From positions 186,001 to 250,000 of the forward strand of contig NZ_JACYHB010000004.1 of NCBI RefSeq assembly GCF_014837295.1: a DNA stretch of 64,000 nucleotides. Direction: 5' to 3'. The stretch's first letter is position 1. Every line of letters begins with the position of its first letter. The DNA comes from Cellulosimicrobium arenosum (GTDB taxonomy: Bacteria > Actinomycetota > Actinomycetes > Actinomycetales > Cellulomonadaceae). The notes below the pieces were generated by a model. The model was given only the letters and a program-made list of their open reading frames with translations. It did not search any database and had not been told where the DNA came from. Both the position numbers and the translations under genes were made by a program. Positions 1 through 9,727 of this stretch are shown piece after piece.

Positions 1-1
1 G

Positions 2-838
2 GAGACCGTCGCGCGCGACGACGGCACGTTCGGGCTCGAGCTGCGCTCGACCCTGCCCGTCGAGGGCTGGAACGCGCAGATCTCGCTCCTGACGGGGATC
101 GTCGCCGCGCGCATCATGCGCGACGGCGGCACCGGGATCTTCCGCTCCCTGCCGGCAGCGGACCCGCGCGACGTCGAGCGACTGCGGCGGACCGCGGCAG
201 CGCTCGGCATCGGCTGGCCGACCGAGGTGGCGTACGCGGACCTGCTGCCGACGCTCGACTCGGCGGTGCCGCGGCACGCGGCCTTCCTGACCGAGGCGAC
301 GAGCCTGTTCCGTGGCGCGTCCTACGAGGCGTTCGGCGGCACGGGTCAGGATGCCGGGGTCCCGCACGACGCCGCGCACGCCGCGATCGCCGCGGAGTAC
401 GCGCACGTCACGGCCCCGCTGCGTCGCCTCGTGGACCGGTACGGGACCGAGGCGTGCCTCGCGCTGTGCGCGGGCGAGCCGGTGCCGCGCTGGGTGCTCG
501 ACGCCCTGCCCGGCCTGCCGCGGACGATGGCGCGCACGGGACAGCGCGCCGGGTCGTTCGAGCGCGCGACGCTCGACGTGGTCGAGGCGGCGGTCCTCGC
601 GGGCCGCGAGGGAGAGGAGTTCGACGCCGTCGTCGTGGACGTCGCCGAGCGGGACGACGACGCGCCCCCCGGTGCTCCCGCGCGGGGGCAGGTCGTCCTC
701 GCCGAGCCCGCGGTGCGGGCGCGTGCGGAGGGCGTCGACCTGCCCCTGGGCGAGCGGGTGCGGGCGACCCTGCGCGAGGCGTCCGTCGCGGAGCGCCGCG
801 TGCTTTTCACGGTCGGCCCGTCCGGCGACGCGGACTAG
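2..838 (+). CDS. RNB-family ribonuclease (RNase II/R-like), 3' part
   Basis: The 278 visible residues are the C-terminal part of an RNase II-type exoribonuclease, which degrades single-stranded RNA from the 3' end with metal catalysis. The frame is open from base 2, so the true start lies outside the window. The recognisable block is [12 protein letters not shown] followed by [12 protein letters not shown], and further on [14 protein letters not shown], which is the usual end of the RNB catalytic domain. The remaining ~100 residues look like the short S1-like tail of the actinobacterial version. The catalytic Asp cluster is upstream and not seen. The stop is TAG at 836-838, and that TAG is also the start of a TAGGCT -10-like hexamer for the next gene. 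Confidence 0.85.
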   Translation, partial: ETVARDDGTFGLELRSTLPVEGWNAQISLLTGIVAARIMRDGGTGIFRSLPAADPRDVERLRRTAAALGIGWPTEVAYADLLPTLDSAVPRHAAFLTEATSLFRGASYEAFGGTGQDAGVPHDAAHAAIAAEYAHVTAPLRRLVDRYGTEACLALCAGEPVPRWVLDALPGLPRTMARTGQRAGSFERATLDVVEAAVLAGREGEEFDAVVVDVAERDDDAPPGAPARGQVVLAEPAVRARAEGVDLPLGERVRATLREASVAERRVLFTVGPSGDAD

Positions 839-849
839 GCTCGGGTGCC

Positions 850-1221
850 ATGCCTGCCCGACGCCGCACCGATCCCGCCGTCGGCCGCGCGGCGCTCGCC
901 GCGTGGCAGGACTCTCGTGCCGAGCGAAAGGACGTGACGACCGCGGTGCGGTTCACGCTCGAGGAGCTGGCCGACGTCGCGCCCGGGCACGCGGTCGAGG
1001 TGCGGGTCCCGCCCGCCGGCGTCGTGCAGGCCGTCGAGGGGCCGCGCCATACCCGTGGCACGCCCCCGAACGTCGTGGAGACGGATCCGCAGACCTGGCT
1101 CGGGCTGGCGACGGGCGCCGAGCACTGGGCGGACGCGGTGGCCGACGGCCGCGTGCGGGCGTCGGGAGAACGTGCGGACCTGTCGGGTCTGCTGCCGCTC
1201 CAGGCCGCCCGACGGCGCTGA
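850..1221 (+). CDS. SCP-like (sterol-carrier family) small protein
   Basis: This 123-aa protein resembles the actinobacterial 'sterol carrier family protein' that commonly precedes the pur genes. It begins [19 protein letters not shown] and carries an SCP2/MDMPI-like alpha-beta core with a TWLGLATG segment. Its biochemical role is unknown and no catalytic residues are evident. ATG 850 is chosen because TAGGCT lies 8 nt upstream with no good Shine-Dalgarno, which fits a leaderless or near-leaderless transcript starting just after the ribonuclease gene. It is on the same strand as the large secreted nuclease gene but 276 bp away from it. Confidence 0.75.
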   Translation: MPARRRTDPAVGRAALAAWQDSRAERKDVTTAVRFTLEELADVAPGHAVEVRVPPAGVVQAVEGPRHTRGTPPNVVETDPQTWLGLATGAEHWADAVADGRVRASGERADLSGLLPLQAARRR

Positions 1222-1364
1222 CGTCCGATTCGCGGCATGGCCGTGTTACCAGTGGGTAACGGTCCGGCCGCCAGGTCTGGCGGGGACTGCCGGAGGGGTC
1301 TAGCGTCCGAGCATGATCGGCCGCCGCTCGCGCGGACGCGTTGCCGCACGAGGTCGTGCACAGC

Positions 1365-1408
1365 GTTCTCGCGGTGGTGATCCGGCTGCAACCGTGCGTT
1401 CACACGAG
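1365..1408 (+). promoter_or_regulatory. Candidate PHO-type box (four 11-nt units)
   Basis: Four consecutive 11-mers can be read here: GTTCTCGCGGT, GGTGATCCGGC, TGCAACCGTGC and GTTCACACGAG. Units 1 and 4 start with GTTC and are exactly 33 bp (3 x 11) apart, the phasing of actinobacterial PhoP direct repeats (consensus near GTTCACCCGGC). The middle units are poor matches. The site lies 90-133 bp upstream of a secreted nuclease/5'-nucleotidase, a typical phosphate-starvation target. A TAGCGT hexamer at 1301-1306 could be a -10 box upstream of it. The assignment is inference. Confidence 0.35.
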
Positions 1409-1497
1409 TGCGGTGCGATGGTCCCGGCAGTGCGGGCCGCGTGCCGTGGCTGGACGTCGGCTCCGCCGGGCCGTCCGCACGAGATGAAGGAGTCAGC

Positions 1498-4400
1498 GTG
1501 TCCCACCACCACTTCTCGCGGCGTCGGGGGGTGGTGGCGAGCACGCTGAGCGTGGCTCTCGCCCTGCCGCTCACCGCCGTCGTCGCCCCCGCCGCCACCG
1601 CGGCACCAGACGGTGACGCCGTCGTCATCAACGAGGCCTACCTCAGCGGCGGCAGCGCGAACGCGCCCTACACGAACAAGTTCGTGGAGCTCTACAACCC
1701 GACGGACGCTCCGGTGTCGCTCGACGGCTGGTCGGTCCAGTACCGCGCCGCGGGCACGTCGAGCGCCTTCACGGGCAAGATCGAGCTCGCCGGCAGCATC
1801 GCCGGCGGCGGGTACTACCTGGTCCAGGCGGCGTCGAACGGCACGAACGGAGCGTCCCTCCCGACGCCCGACGCGAGCGGGGGCGTCTCCTTCCAGGGGC
1901 AGAACGGGACCATCGCGCTCGCCGACTCGACCGCGACGCTGGACCCGGGCGTGGGCGACCTCGCCGGCACGGACGGCGTCGTCGACCTGCTCGGGTACGG
2001 CAGCTCGAACACGTTCGAGACCACGGCCGCCCCGGCCGGCCGGGCGAACAACGCGGGTGGGTCGCTCCAGCGCACGGGCTTCGCGGACACCGACGACAAC
2101 AGCGCGGACTTCGGCCTCCTCGACGCCGTGACGCCGCAGAACAGCGGCTCCGACCCGGACCCGGACCCCGACCCGGACCCCGAGCCGGGCGAGGTCGTGC
2201 CGATCGCCGACATCCAGGGCTCCGGAGCCGCGAGCCCGCTCGTCGGCCAGACCGTCACGACGCGCGGCGTCGTCACCGCGACCTACCCCACGGGCGGGTA
2301 CGACGGCCTGTACCTCCAGACCGAGGGCACGGGCGGAGACCTGGGCGACGACCACGACGCCTCCGACGCGATCTTCGTGTACTCGAAGACCGCGGCCGAG
2401 CAGCTCGAGGTCGGCGACCACGTCGAGGTCACGGGCGTCGTCTCCGAGTACTTCACGCTCACGCAGATCACGCCCGGTGCGAGCAGCTGGTCGGTGCTCG
2501 ACGAGCCCGCCGAGGCCGTGAAGGCCGCCGAGGTCGCGTTCCCCGCGACCGACGCCGAGCGCGAGCCGCTCGAGGGGATGCTCGTCCAGCCCGCGGGCGA
2601 CTACACGATCGCCGACAACTACGACACGAACTACTACGGCTCCTTCCTGCTCGCCGCGGGGACGGACCCGTTCCTCCAGCCGACGTCGGCCGGTCGCCCC
2701 GGGTCGGCCGAGGCCCAGGCCGCGATCGCGGACCGGGCGGCGCGCGGCGTCGTGCTCGACGACGGCGCGACGACCAACTTCAACAGCACCGCCAACAAGG
2801 GCATCCCGCTGCCGTACCTCACGGGCGGTGCCCCTGCGCGAGTCGGTGCCGACGTCACGTTCACGAGCCCCGTGGTGCTCGACTACCGGTTCGACGCCTG
2901 GACGTTCCAGCCGCTCACGCACCTGCGCGCGGGCGACGACGGCAACGCCGACGAGGTCCAGCCGGCGACCTTCGAGGACACGCGAGAGGACGCCCCGGCC
3001 GAGGTCGGCGGTGACCTGAGCGTCGCGACGTTCAACGTCCTCAACTACTTCACGACCACGGGCGACCAGCTCACGGGCTGCCAGTACTACACCGACCGCG
3101 AGGGCAACCCGATCACGGTGCGCACGGGCTGTGACGCGCGAGGTGCGGCGGACGCCGAGAACCTCGAGCGCCAGGAGACCAAGATCGTCGCCGCCATCGA
3201 CGCGCTCGACGCGGACGTGGTCGCGCTCATGGAGATCGAGAACTCCGAGCCGTTCGGCAAGGACCGCGACCAGGCGCTCTCCGACCTCGTGGACGCGCTC
3301 AACGAGGAGGCGGGCGCCGACGAGTGGGCGTTCGTGCCCTCCCCGGCGGCGCTGCCCGACGACGAGGACGTCATCCGTCTCGCGTACATCTACCAGGTCG
3401 ACACGGCCGAGCCGGTCGGCGCCTCGCAGATCCTGCTCGACGACCCGGCGTTCGGCAACGCGCGCGAGCCGCTCGCGCAGGTGTTCCAGCCCGCTGACGG
3501 TCTCGCATCGGTGGACGACGACGTGCTCGTCGTCGCCAACCACTTCAAGTCGAAGGGCTCGGGCTCGGGCGAGGACGCCGACCAGGGCGACGGCCAGGGC
3601 GCGTCCAACGCGTCGCGGGTCAAGCAGGCGACGGCGCTCGTCGGCTTCGCGGACGACGTCGCGGCGGACGCGGGCACGGACAAGGTCCTGCTCGCGGGCG
3701 ACTTCAACTCCTACTCGATGGAGGACCCGCTGGAGGTCCTCAAGGACGCGGGCTACGTCGACCTGGGCGCCTCGACCGGCGAGGAGACGTATCTCTTCGA
3801 CGGGTACGTCGGGTCGCTCGACCACGTGTTCGCCTCGCCGTCCGCCGCTGCCGCGGTGACGGGCACCGACGTGTGGAACATCAACTCGGTCGAGCCCATC
3901 GCGAACGAGTACAGCCGCTACAACTACAACGCGTCGATCCTCTACGACACGACGCCGTTCCGGTCGTCCGACCACGACCCGGTGCTCGTCGGCCTCGAGC
4001 TGGGCGGCGACGTCGAGCCGGGCACCACGACGATCGACCTGCTCGGGATCAACGACTTCCACGGTCGGATCGAGCCGTACGTGACCAACCGGGACACCGG
4101 CGTGGTCACCAACAACACGCTCTCGTTCGCGGGCACGATCGAGGAGCTGCGGGCCGAGAACCCCGACGGCACCGTGTTCCTGTCCTCCGGCGACAACATC
4201 GGCGCGTCGCTCTTCGCGTCCTCGTCGCAGGACGACCAGCCGACGATCGACGTGCTGAACGCGCTGGAGCTCGCGAGCTCCGCGGTGGGCAACCACGAGT
4301 TCGACAAGGGGTTCGACGATCTCGCCGGTCGCGTCACCGACGAGGCCGACTGGAGCTACCTCGGTGCGAACGTCTACGCGAAGGGCACGCAGGACCCGGC

Positions 4401-6297
4401 GCTGCCGGAGTACGACGTGCTCGACGTCGACGGGGTGCGCGTCGGTGTGATCGGCGCGGTGACGGTCGAGACCCCGACGCTCGTCACCCCGGCCGGCATC
4501 GCGGACCTCGACTTCGGTGACCCCGTCGAGGCGGTGAACCGGGTAGCCGCCCAGCTCCAGGACGGCGACGAGTCGAACGGCGAGGCCGACGTCCTGGTCG
4601 CGATGTACCACGAGGGCGCGGGTGCCGGCACGCCGGACGGCGCGACCCTCGAGGACGAGCTCGCCGCGGGCGGCGCCTTCGCGAGCATCGTCGAGGACAC
4701 CGACGCGTCGGTCGACGCGATCCTCAACGGTCACACCCACAAGCAGTACGCGTGGGAGGCGCCGGTCCCCGGTGACGAGACCCGCACGCGCCCGGTCATC
4801 CAGACCGGGAGCTACGGCGAGAACATCGGTCACATCACGCTCGAGATCGACACCGCGACCGACGACGTCGTGAGCTACGACGTCGTCAACGTGCCACGGA
4901 CGTCGACGCCGTGGGAGGAGCTCGCCCAGACGTACCCGCGCGTCCAGGCGGTCAAGGACGTCCTGGACCCGGCGCTCGCCGAGGCCGAGGTCATCGGCTC
5001 GCAGCCGGTCGGCGAGGTCACGCAGGACATCACGACCGCGTTCACGGGCGGCTCGTACGTCGACGGCGTCTACGTGGCGCCGCCGGTGACGGTACCGCCG
5101 ACGGGTGGCCGGGACGACCGGGCGTCGGAGTCCGCGCTCGGCAACCTCGTGGCGAACTCGCTCCGCGACACGCTGGCCGACCCGGACCGCGGCGGCGCGG
5201 ACCTCGGCGTCGTCAACCCCGGTGGTCTGCGCAACGAGCTGTACTACGGCGACGACGGCGTGATCACCTACGCCGAGGCCAACGCGGTCCTGCCGTTCGT
5301 CAACAACCTGTGGACCGTGACTCTCACGGGTGAGCAGGTCGTGGAGATGCTCGAGGAGCAGTGGCAGACCGACGCGAACGGCAACCGGCCGTCCCGCCCG
5401 TACCTGGCGCTGGGCCTCTCGGACAACGTGTCGTGGACGGCGAGCTCCGCCGACCCGAACGCCGCTCCGGGCGACAACGTCCTCTCGGTGACGATCGACG
5501 GCGAGCCGGTCGATCCCGCAGGCGAGTACCGCGTCGCGACGTTCTCGTTCCTGGCGACCGGCGGCGACAACTTCCGGGTGTTCACGCAGGGCACGGACGC
5601 GAGCGACTCGGGTCTCATCGACCGGGACGCGTGGATCGCCTACCTGCAGGACAACAGCCCGGTGTCGCCGTCGTTCGCGCGGTCGCGCGTCGTCGTCGAC
5701 GAGCTGCCCGGTCCGGTCGACGCGGGCGAGGACGTGAGCGTCGCGCTCTCGCACCTCGACCTCACGTCGCTCGGCTCGCCGCTCAACACCGAGGTCACCG
5801 GCTACCTGGTGGCCCGCGACGACGAGTTCGACCCGGCGTCGCCGGGCCAGCCGGCGGGCACCGCCACGGTGACCGACGGCGCGGCGACGCTCACGGCGAG
5901 CGTGCCCGACGACGCCGCGGAGGGCGCGTACGACCTGTGGGTCGTCGCGGACCCGAGCGGCACCGTCACCCGCGTCCCGGTCACGGTCGAGGCCTCCGCG
6001 CCTCCGACGGGGGTCGACGTGGGCGTCACGGTGCAGGCGCGCTGCCTCGCCGGGAAGGCGTACCTCGCGGTGCGGGCGACCAACGGCGAGGACGTCGCGA
6101 TCGACGTCCGGCACTACACCCCGTTCGGCGAGAAGCGGTTCGCCGGGGTGCAGCCGGGCGCGTCGGCGTACCAGTCGTACGCCGTGCGGGACACGTCGCT
6201 CGAGGCCGGTTCCGTGACCGTCGCGGGCTACGTCCCGGGCTCGGCGCCGCGCTACGAGCAGCACAAGGTCGCGTACGAGGGCATCACGTGCGGATGA
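1498..6297 (+). CDS. Secreted multidomain nuclease / 5'-nucleotidase (ExeM-UshA-like fusion)
   Basis: This 1599-aa exported enzyme probably hydrolyses extracellular DNA/RNA and then nucleotides to release phosphate and nucleosides. Start GTG 1498 follows a good GAAGGAG site. A signal peptide covers about residues 1-36 (Arg-rich start, hydrophobic core, ending ATAA). A lamin-tail-like domain follows (residues 40-210), then a (DP)n linker, an OB-like region, and an endonuclease/exonuclease/phosphatase domain from about 507 (LSVATFNVLNYF) to 825 (SSDHDPVLVG). A calcineurin-like phosphoesterase follows from about 845 (LLGINDFHGRIEP, GDNIGAS, GNHEFD, LNGHTH), then a 5'-nucleotidase C-terminal domain (about 1165-1385) and an Ig-like tail. 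There is no LPxTG anchor, so it is probably released. It stands alone and ends at a strong terminator. A candidate PHO box lies upstream. Confidence 0.92.
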   Translation: MSHHHFSRRRGVVASTLSVALALPLTAVVAPAATAAPDGDAVVINEAYLSGGSANAPYTNKFVELYNPTDAPVSLDGWSVQYRAAGTSSAFTGKIELAGSIAGGGYYLVQAASNGTNGASLPTPDASGGVSFQGQNGTIALADSTATLDPGVGDLAGTDGVVDLLGYGSSNTFETTAAPAGRANNAGGSLQRTGFADTDDNSADFGLLDAVTPQNSGSDPDPDPDPDPEPGEVVPIADIQGSGAASPLVGQTVTTRGVVTATYPTGGYDGLYLQTEGTGGDLGDDHDASDAIFVYSKTAAEQLEVGDHVEVTGVVSEYFTLTQITPGASSWSVLDEPAEAVKAAEVAFPATDAEREPLEGMLVQPAGDYTIADNYDTNYYGSFLLAAGTDPFLQPTSAGRPGSAEAQAAIADRAARGVVLDDGATTNFNSTANKGIPLPYLTGGAPARVGADVTFTSPVVLDYRFDAWTFQPLTHLRAGDDGNADEVQPATFEDTREDAPAEVGGDLSVATFNVLNYFTTTGDQLTGCQYYTDREGNPITVRTGCDARGAADAENLERQETKIVAAIDALDADVVALMEIENSEPFGKDRDQALSDLVDALNEEAGADEWAFVPSPAALPDDEDVIRLAYIYQVDTAEPVGASQILLDDPAFGNAREPLAQVFQPADGLASVDDDVLVVANHFKSKGSGSGEDADQGDGQGASNASRVKQATALVGFADDVAADAGTDKVLLAGDFNSYSMEDPLEVLKDAGYVDLGASTGEETYLFDGYVGSLDHVFASPSAAAAVTGTDVWNINSVEPIANEYSRYNYNASILYDTTPFRSSDHDPVLVGLELGGDVEPGTTTIDLLGINDFHGRIEPYVTNRDTGVVTNNTLSFAGTIEELRAENPDGTVFLSSGDNIGASLFASSSQDDQPTIDVLNALELASSAVGNHEFDKGFDDLAGRVTDEADWSYLGANVYAKGTQDPALPEYDVLDVDGVRVGVIGAVTVETPTLVTPAGIADLDFGDPVEAVNRVAAQLQDGDESNGEADVLVAMYHEGAGAGTPDGATLEDELAAGGAFASIVEDTDASVDAILNGHTHKQYAWEAPVPGDETRTRPVIQTGSYGENIGHITLEIDTATDDVVSYDVVNVPRTSTPWEELAQTYPRVQAVKDVLDPALAEAEVIGSQPVGEVTQDITTAFTGGSYVDGVYVAPPVTVPPTGGRDDRASESALGNLVANSLRDTLADPDRGGADLGVVNPGGLRNELYYGDDGVITYAEANAVLPFVNNLWTVTLTGEQVVEMLEEQWQTDANGNRPSRPYLALGLSDNVSWTASSADPNAAPGDNVLSVTIDGEPVDPAGEYRVATFSFLATGGDNFRVFTQGTDASDSGLIDRDAWIAYLQDNSPVSPSFARSRVVVDELPGPVDAGEDVSVALSHLDLTSLGSPLNTEVTGYLVARDDEFDPASPGQPAGTATVTDGAATLTASVPDDAAEGAYDLWVVADPSGTVTRVPVTVEASAPPTGVDVGVTVQARCLAGKAYLAVRATNGEDVAIDVRHYTPFGEKRFAGVQPGASAYQSYAVRDTSLEAGSVTVAGYVPGSAPRYEQHKVAYEGITCG

Positions 6298-6313
6298 CCG
6301 CACGGTGAGCCGA

Positions 6314-6352
6314 GCAGCGCGGCCCGGGTCTGGCAGACCCGGGCCGCGCTGC
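6314..6352 (+). terminator. Strong intrinsic terminator hairpin
   Basis: An 18-bp perfect stem (6314-6331 with 6335-6352) closes a 3-nt loop 17 bp after the stop of the secreted nuclease gene. No T-tract follows, as is usual at this GC content. Confidence 0.85.
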
Positions 6353-6417
6353 GTCCCGGCACGGCAGCTCGGGGAGAGCGCGCCGGCGGTCCAGGTCGCG
6401 CGGGTAGAGTCGCTGGC

Positions 6418-6711
6418 GTGAGCGAAGAGCAGTCTCCGGTGCCGGGCGAGGTCGAGGTCGAGGACGTCGTCGACCCGACCGCGGTTCGACGCGCGCCGCG
6501 GTACGGGCGGTTCATCGGCGTCGGGATCGTGCTGGGTCTGGTCGTCGCGCTGGGCGTGGGCGGCAGCTGGCTGCAGTCCGACGCGGCCGAGAGCGTGTTC
6601 AAGCCCGGCGTCTACTTCACGGTGATCCTCGTCGCGGGCGCCGCGCTGGGAGCGGCGATCGGTGGCCTCTGGGCCGTCCTCGCCGACCGCCGGAGCCTGC
6701 GCGACCGCTGA
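6418..6711 (+). CDS. Small two-helix membrane protein
   Basis: This 97-aa protein of unknown function has an acidic N-terminus of about 30 residues and two hydrophobic segments (about 35-53 and 68-88), with a basic C-terminal end (ADRRSLRDR). Start GTG 6418 lies 7 nt after TAGAGT (6405-6410) and has no Shine-Dalgarno, suggesting a leaderless message. It sits just upstream of purF. Similar small membrane proteins occur next to purF in related actinobacteria, but no purine-related role can be read from the sequence. Confidence 0.7.
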   Translation: MSEEQSPVPGEVEVEDVVDPTAVRRAPRYGRFIGVGIVLGLVVALGVGGSWLQSDAAESVFKPGVYFTVILVAGAALGAAIGGLWAVLADRRSLRDR

Positions 6712-6827
6712 CACGACACGGCCACACAGCTGTCAGCACTGGAGGGGTCCAGAGACGTGCTGGGCGCTGACGGGGCTCTGAACTCGGGCTTCGGTCCCGG
6801 GCGGGGCCCTGTGGGACACTGGAGCAC

Positions 6828-8375
6828 GTGGCGACCCGCGGAGATGGACTGCTCAACCACGACCTCATGCCCGGCGAGAAGGGGCCGCAGGACGCGTGCG
6901 GCGTCTTCGGTGTTTGGGCTCCCGGCGAGGAGGTCGCCAAGCTCGCCTACTTCGGCCTCTACGCCCTGCAGCACCGCGGCCAGGAGTCGGCCGGCATCGC
7001 GACGAGCAACGGCGAGCAGATCCTGGTCTACAAGGACATGGGCCTCGTCTCGCAGGTGTTCGACGAGACCGCACTCAACGCCCTGACCGGACACCTCGCC
7101 GTCGGGCACTGCCGCTACTCCACGACCGGCGGGGTCACGTGGGAGAACGCGCAGCCCACGCTCGGCGCGACCGCGGCAGGGACCGTCGCGCTCGGGCACA
7201 ACGGCAACCTCACGAACTCGGCGGCGCTCGTCGACCTCGTCGCCGAGCGCTACGGCAGCCAGCGGCGCGGTGAGCTCGCGCGCGGCAACACGACGGACAC
7301 CGCTCTCGTCACCGCCCTGCTCGCGGGCGACGACGACCACACGCTCGAGGCGACGGCGCTCGAGGTGCTGCCGCACCTGCGCGGCGCGTTCTCGCTCGTC
7401 TTCATGGACGAGCACACTCTCTACGCGGCCCGTGACCCGCAGGGTGTGCGCCCGCTCGTCCTCGGCCGCCTCGAGCGGGGCTGGGTCGTCGCGAGCGAGA
7501 CGCCGGCCCTCGACATCGTGGGTGCGTCCTTCGTCCGCGAGGTCGAGCCGGGCGAGCTCATCGCGATCGACGAGGAGGGGCTGCGGTCGACGCGGTTCGC
7601 GCCCGTCGAGCGGGCCGGGTGCGTCTTCGAGTACGTCTACCTCGCGCGCCCCGACACGAGCATCAACGGGCGGTCCGTGCACGCCGCGCGGGTCGAGATG
7701 GGCCGGCAGCTCGCGCGCGAGCACGCCGTCGACGCCGACCTCGTGATCCCGGTCCCCGAGTCCGGGACGCCGGCCGCGGTCGGCTACGCCGCCGAGTCGG
7801 GGCTCCCGTTCGGGCAGGGGCTGACGAAGAACGCGTACGTCGGGCGCACGTTCATCCAGCCGTCGGACACGCTCCGCCAGCTCGGCATCCGGCTGAAGCT
7901 CAACCCGCTGCGGGACGTGATCCGGGGCAAGCGACTCGTCGTCGTGGACGACTCGATCGTCCGCGGCAACACGCAGCGCGCCCTCATCCGCATGCTGCGC
8001 GAGGCCGGAGCCGCCGAGGTGCACGTGCGCATCAGCTCGCCGCCCGTCAAGTGGCCGTGCTTCTACGGCATCGACTTCGCGTCGCGCGCCGAGCTGATCG
8101 CGAACGGCCTCTCGCCCGACGAGATCGGCCAGTCGCTGGGTGCCGACTCCCTGGGGTACATCTCGACCGAGGGCATGATCTCCGCGACCGAGCAGCCCTC
8201 GTCCCAGCTGTGTGCAGCGTGCTTCACCGGGAAGTACCCGATCGAGCTGCCGCCGGACGACCAGCTCGGCAAGAACCTGCTCGAGCAGTCCGAGCTGCCG
8301 CTCGGCGCTCCCGAGGACGGTCTGCGCTCGATCGCCGTGGGTGCGGGCGGCGGCGGCGCGCTCCAGCACCCCTGA
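6828..8375 (+). CDS. purF: Amidophosphoribosyltransferase
   Basis: PurF catalyses the first committed step of purine synthesis: PRPP plus glutamine give phosphoribosylamine. The 515-aa protein starts at GTG 6828 and has a propeptide before the N-terminal nucleophile Cys24 (CGVFG), then the class-II glutamine amidotransferase domain (GHCRYSTTGG, HNGNLTN). The phosphoribosyltransferase domain carries VVVDDSIVRGNT. The short Cys motif CAACFTG near the C-terminus matches Fe-S-containing PurF enzymes. It is followed 71 bp later by purM on the same strand. The 116-bp leader can fold an inverted repeat (GTCAGC at 6732-6737 with GCTGAC at 6766-6771, and CTGGA/TCCAG inside), which may be regulatory. 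Confidence 0.97.
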   Translation: MATRGDGLLNHDLMPGEKGPQDACGVFGVWAPGEEVAKLAYFGLYALQHRGQESAGIATSNGEQILVYKDMGLVSQVFDETALNALTGHLAVGHCRYSTTGGVTWENAQPTLGATAAGTVALGHNGNLTNSAALVDLVAERYGSQRRGELARGNTTDTALVTALLAGDDDHTLEATALEVLPHLRGAFSLVFMDEHTLYAARDPQGVRPLVLGRLERGWVVASETPALDIVGASFVREVEPGELIAIDEEGLRSTRFAPVERAGCVFEYVYLARPDTSINGRSVHAARVEMGRQLAREHAVDADLVIPVPESGTPAAVGYAAESGLPFGQGLTKNAYVGRTFIQPSDTLRQLGIRLKLNPLRDVIRGKRLVVVDDSIVRGNTQRALIRMLREAGAAEVHVRISSPPVKWPCFYGIDFASRAELIANGLSPDEIGQSLGADSLGYISTEGMISATEQPSSQLCAACFTGKYPIELPPDDQLGKNLLEQSELPLGAPEDGLRSIAVGAGGGGALQHP

Positions 8376-8446
8376 CCTGTCCGTCCGCGCGAAGCCCGCC
8401 CGACGAGCCCCGAGCCCACCCCCCACGAATCCTGGAGCCCACGACC

Positions 8447-9580
8447 GTGACTGCCGACGTGCCCGAGCCCACTGGCCTGACCTACGCCGCCGCCGGCGTC
8501 GACACCGAGGCGGGCGACAAGGCCGTCGAGCTGATGAAGGACGCCGTCCGGCGTACGCAGGGCGCGCAGGTGCTCGGTGGCGTCGGCGGGTTCGCCGGCC
8601 TCTACGACGCGGCGGAGCTCACCCGGTACCGTCGCCCGCTGCTCGCGACCTCGACCGACGGCGTCGGGACGAAGGTCGCCATCGCCCAGGCGCTCGACGT
8701 GCACGACACGATCGGGTTCGACCTCGTCGGCATGGTCGTCGACGACATCGTCGTGGTCGGCGCGAAGCCGCTGTTCATGACGGACTACATCGCGTGCGGC
8801 AAGGTCGTCCCCGAGCGCATCGCGGGGATCGTCCGCGGGATCGCCGCAGCCTGCGAGGTCGCGGGCACGGCGCTCGTCGGTGGCGAGACGGCGGAGCACC
8901 CGGGCCTGCTCGGCGAGGACGAGTACGACGTCGCGGGGGCGGCCACGGGCGTCGTCGAGGCGGACGCGCTGCTCGGGCCGGACCGTGTGCGTGAGGGTGA
9001 CGTGCTCGTCGCCATGGCGTCGTCAGGCCTGCACTCGAACGGCTACTCGCTCGTCCGGGCGGTGCTCGAGCACGCCGGGTGGGGCCTCGAGCGCCACGTC
9101 GACGACCTCGGCCGCACGGTCGGCGAGGAGCTGCTCACGCCGACGCGTGTGTACGCGAGCGACTGCCTCGCCCTCGCGGCCGACGACGACGCGCAGGTGC
9201 ACGCGTTCACCCACGTCACGGGGGGAGGGCTCGCCGCCAACCTGGCGCGCGTGCTGCCCGCCGGACTGGTCGCGACGGTCGACCGCTCGAGCTGGGACGT
9301 GCCGCCGGTGTTCCGGCTGGTCCGCGACCTCGGCGGCGTGCCTCGTGGAGACCTGGAGAGCACGCTCAACCTGGGTGTGGGCATGGTCGCGATCGTCGGA
9401 GCGGACGGCGTCGACGCGGCGCTGGCGCGCTGCGCCGCGCTGGGCCTGCCCGCCTGGGTGCTCGGCTCGGTCGCGGCGCACGACCCGGCGACCACGGGCT
9501 CGGCCGACGACGACCTCGTCGTCGGGACCAAGGGTGTGCGAGCCGGCGCGGTGCGACTCGTCGGCGACTACCGCGCCTGA
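8447..9580 (+). CDS. purM: Phosphoribosylformylglycinamidine cyclo-ligase (AIR synthetase)
   Basis: PurM converts FGAM to aminoimidazole ribonucleotide with ATP, step 5 of purine synthesis. The 377-aa protein has the family start TYAAAGVDTEAGDKAVELMK, the central LATSTDGVGTKV and VGGETAEHPG segments, and the HVTGGGLAANLARVLP block. GTG 8447 is chosen from the preceding GGAG and the family N-terminus. It probably forms a transcription unit with purF. A hairpin at 9637-9683 separates it from the convergent DUF3073 gene. Confidence 0.97.
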   Translation: MTADVPEPTGLTYAAAGVDTEAGDKAVELMKDAVRRTQGAQVLGGVGGFAGLYDAAELTRYRRPLLATSTDGVGTKVAIAQALDVHDTIGFDLVGMVVDDIVVVGAKPLFMTDYIACGKVVPERIAGIVRGIAAACEVAGTALVGGETAEHPGLLGEDEYDVAGAATGVVEADALLGPDRVREGDVLVAMASSGLHSNGYSLVRAVLEHAGWGLERHVDDLGRTVGEELLTPTRVYASDCLALAADDDAQVHAFTHVTGGGLAANLARVLPAGLVATVDRSSWDVPPVFRLVRDLGGVPRGDLESTLNLGVGMVAIVGADGVDAALARCAALGLPAWVLGSVAAHDPATTGSADDDLVVGTKGVRAGAVRLVGDYRA

Positions 9581-9636
9581 GAGGCCCCGCCCCGGGCGTC
9601 CGTCACGACGGTGATGCTCGTGCCCGGCGGTTTCGT

Positions 9637-9683
9637 CACGACGGCGCGACCGACCACGTGATGTGGCTCGTCGCGCCGTCGTG
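9637..9683. terminator. Bidirectional terminator hairpin between purM and DUF3073 gene
   Basis: A 13-bp perfect stem (9637-9649 with 9671-9683) is extended inward by a CCAC/GTGG pairing. It lies between two convergent genes and has no U-tract in either direction. Confidence 0.6.
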
Positions 9684-9727
9684 CGACGTGAAGATGCCCA
9701 CAGGGAGAGCAGGGTGTACGACGAACG

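Noticed and set aside
1313-1549. Small + strand frame starting right after TAGCGT, before the nuclease gene
   Set aside because: It overlaps the nuclease signal peptide in another frame and has shadow-like composition. The ATG after TAGCGT is more likely part of the leader.
1300-6714. Very long open frame (about 1800 codons) on the minus strand opposite the nuclease gene
   Set aside because: Arg/Asp/Val/Gly-rich composition without any domain, and fully antisense to a clear multidomain gene. It is an artefact of high third-position GC. The same applies to the long minus frame at 12297-14705 and the plus frame at 19061-21328.
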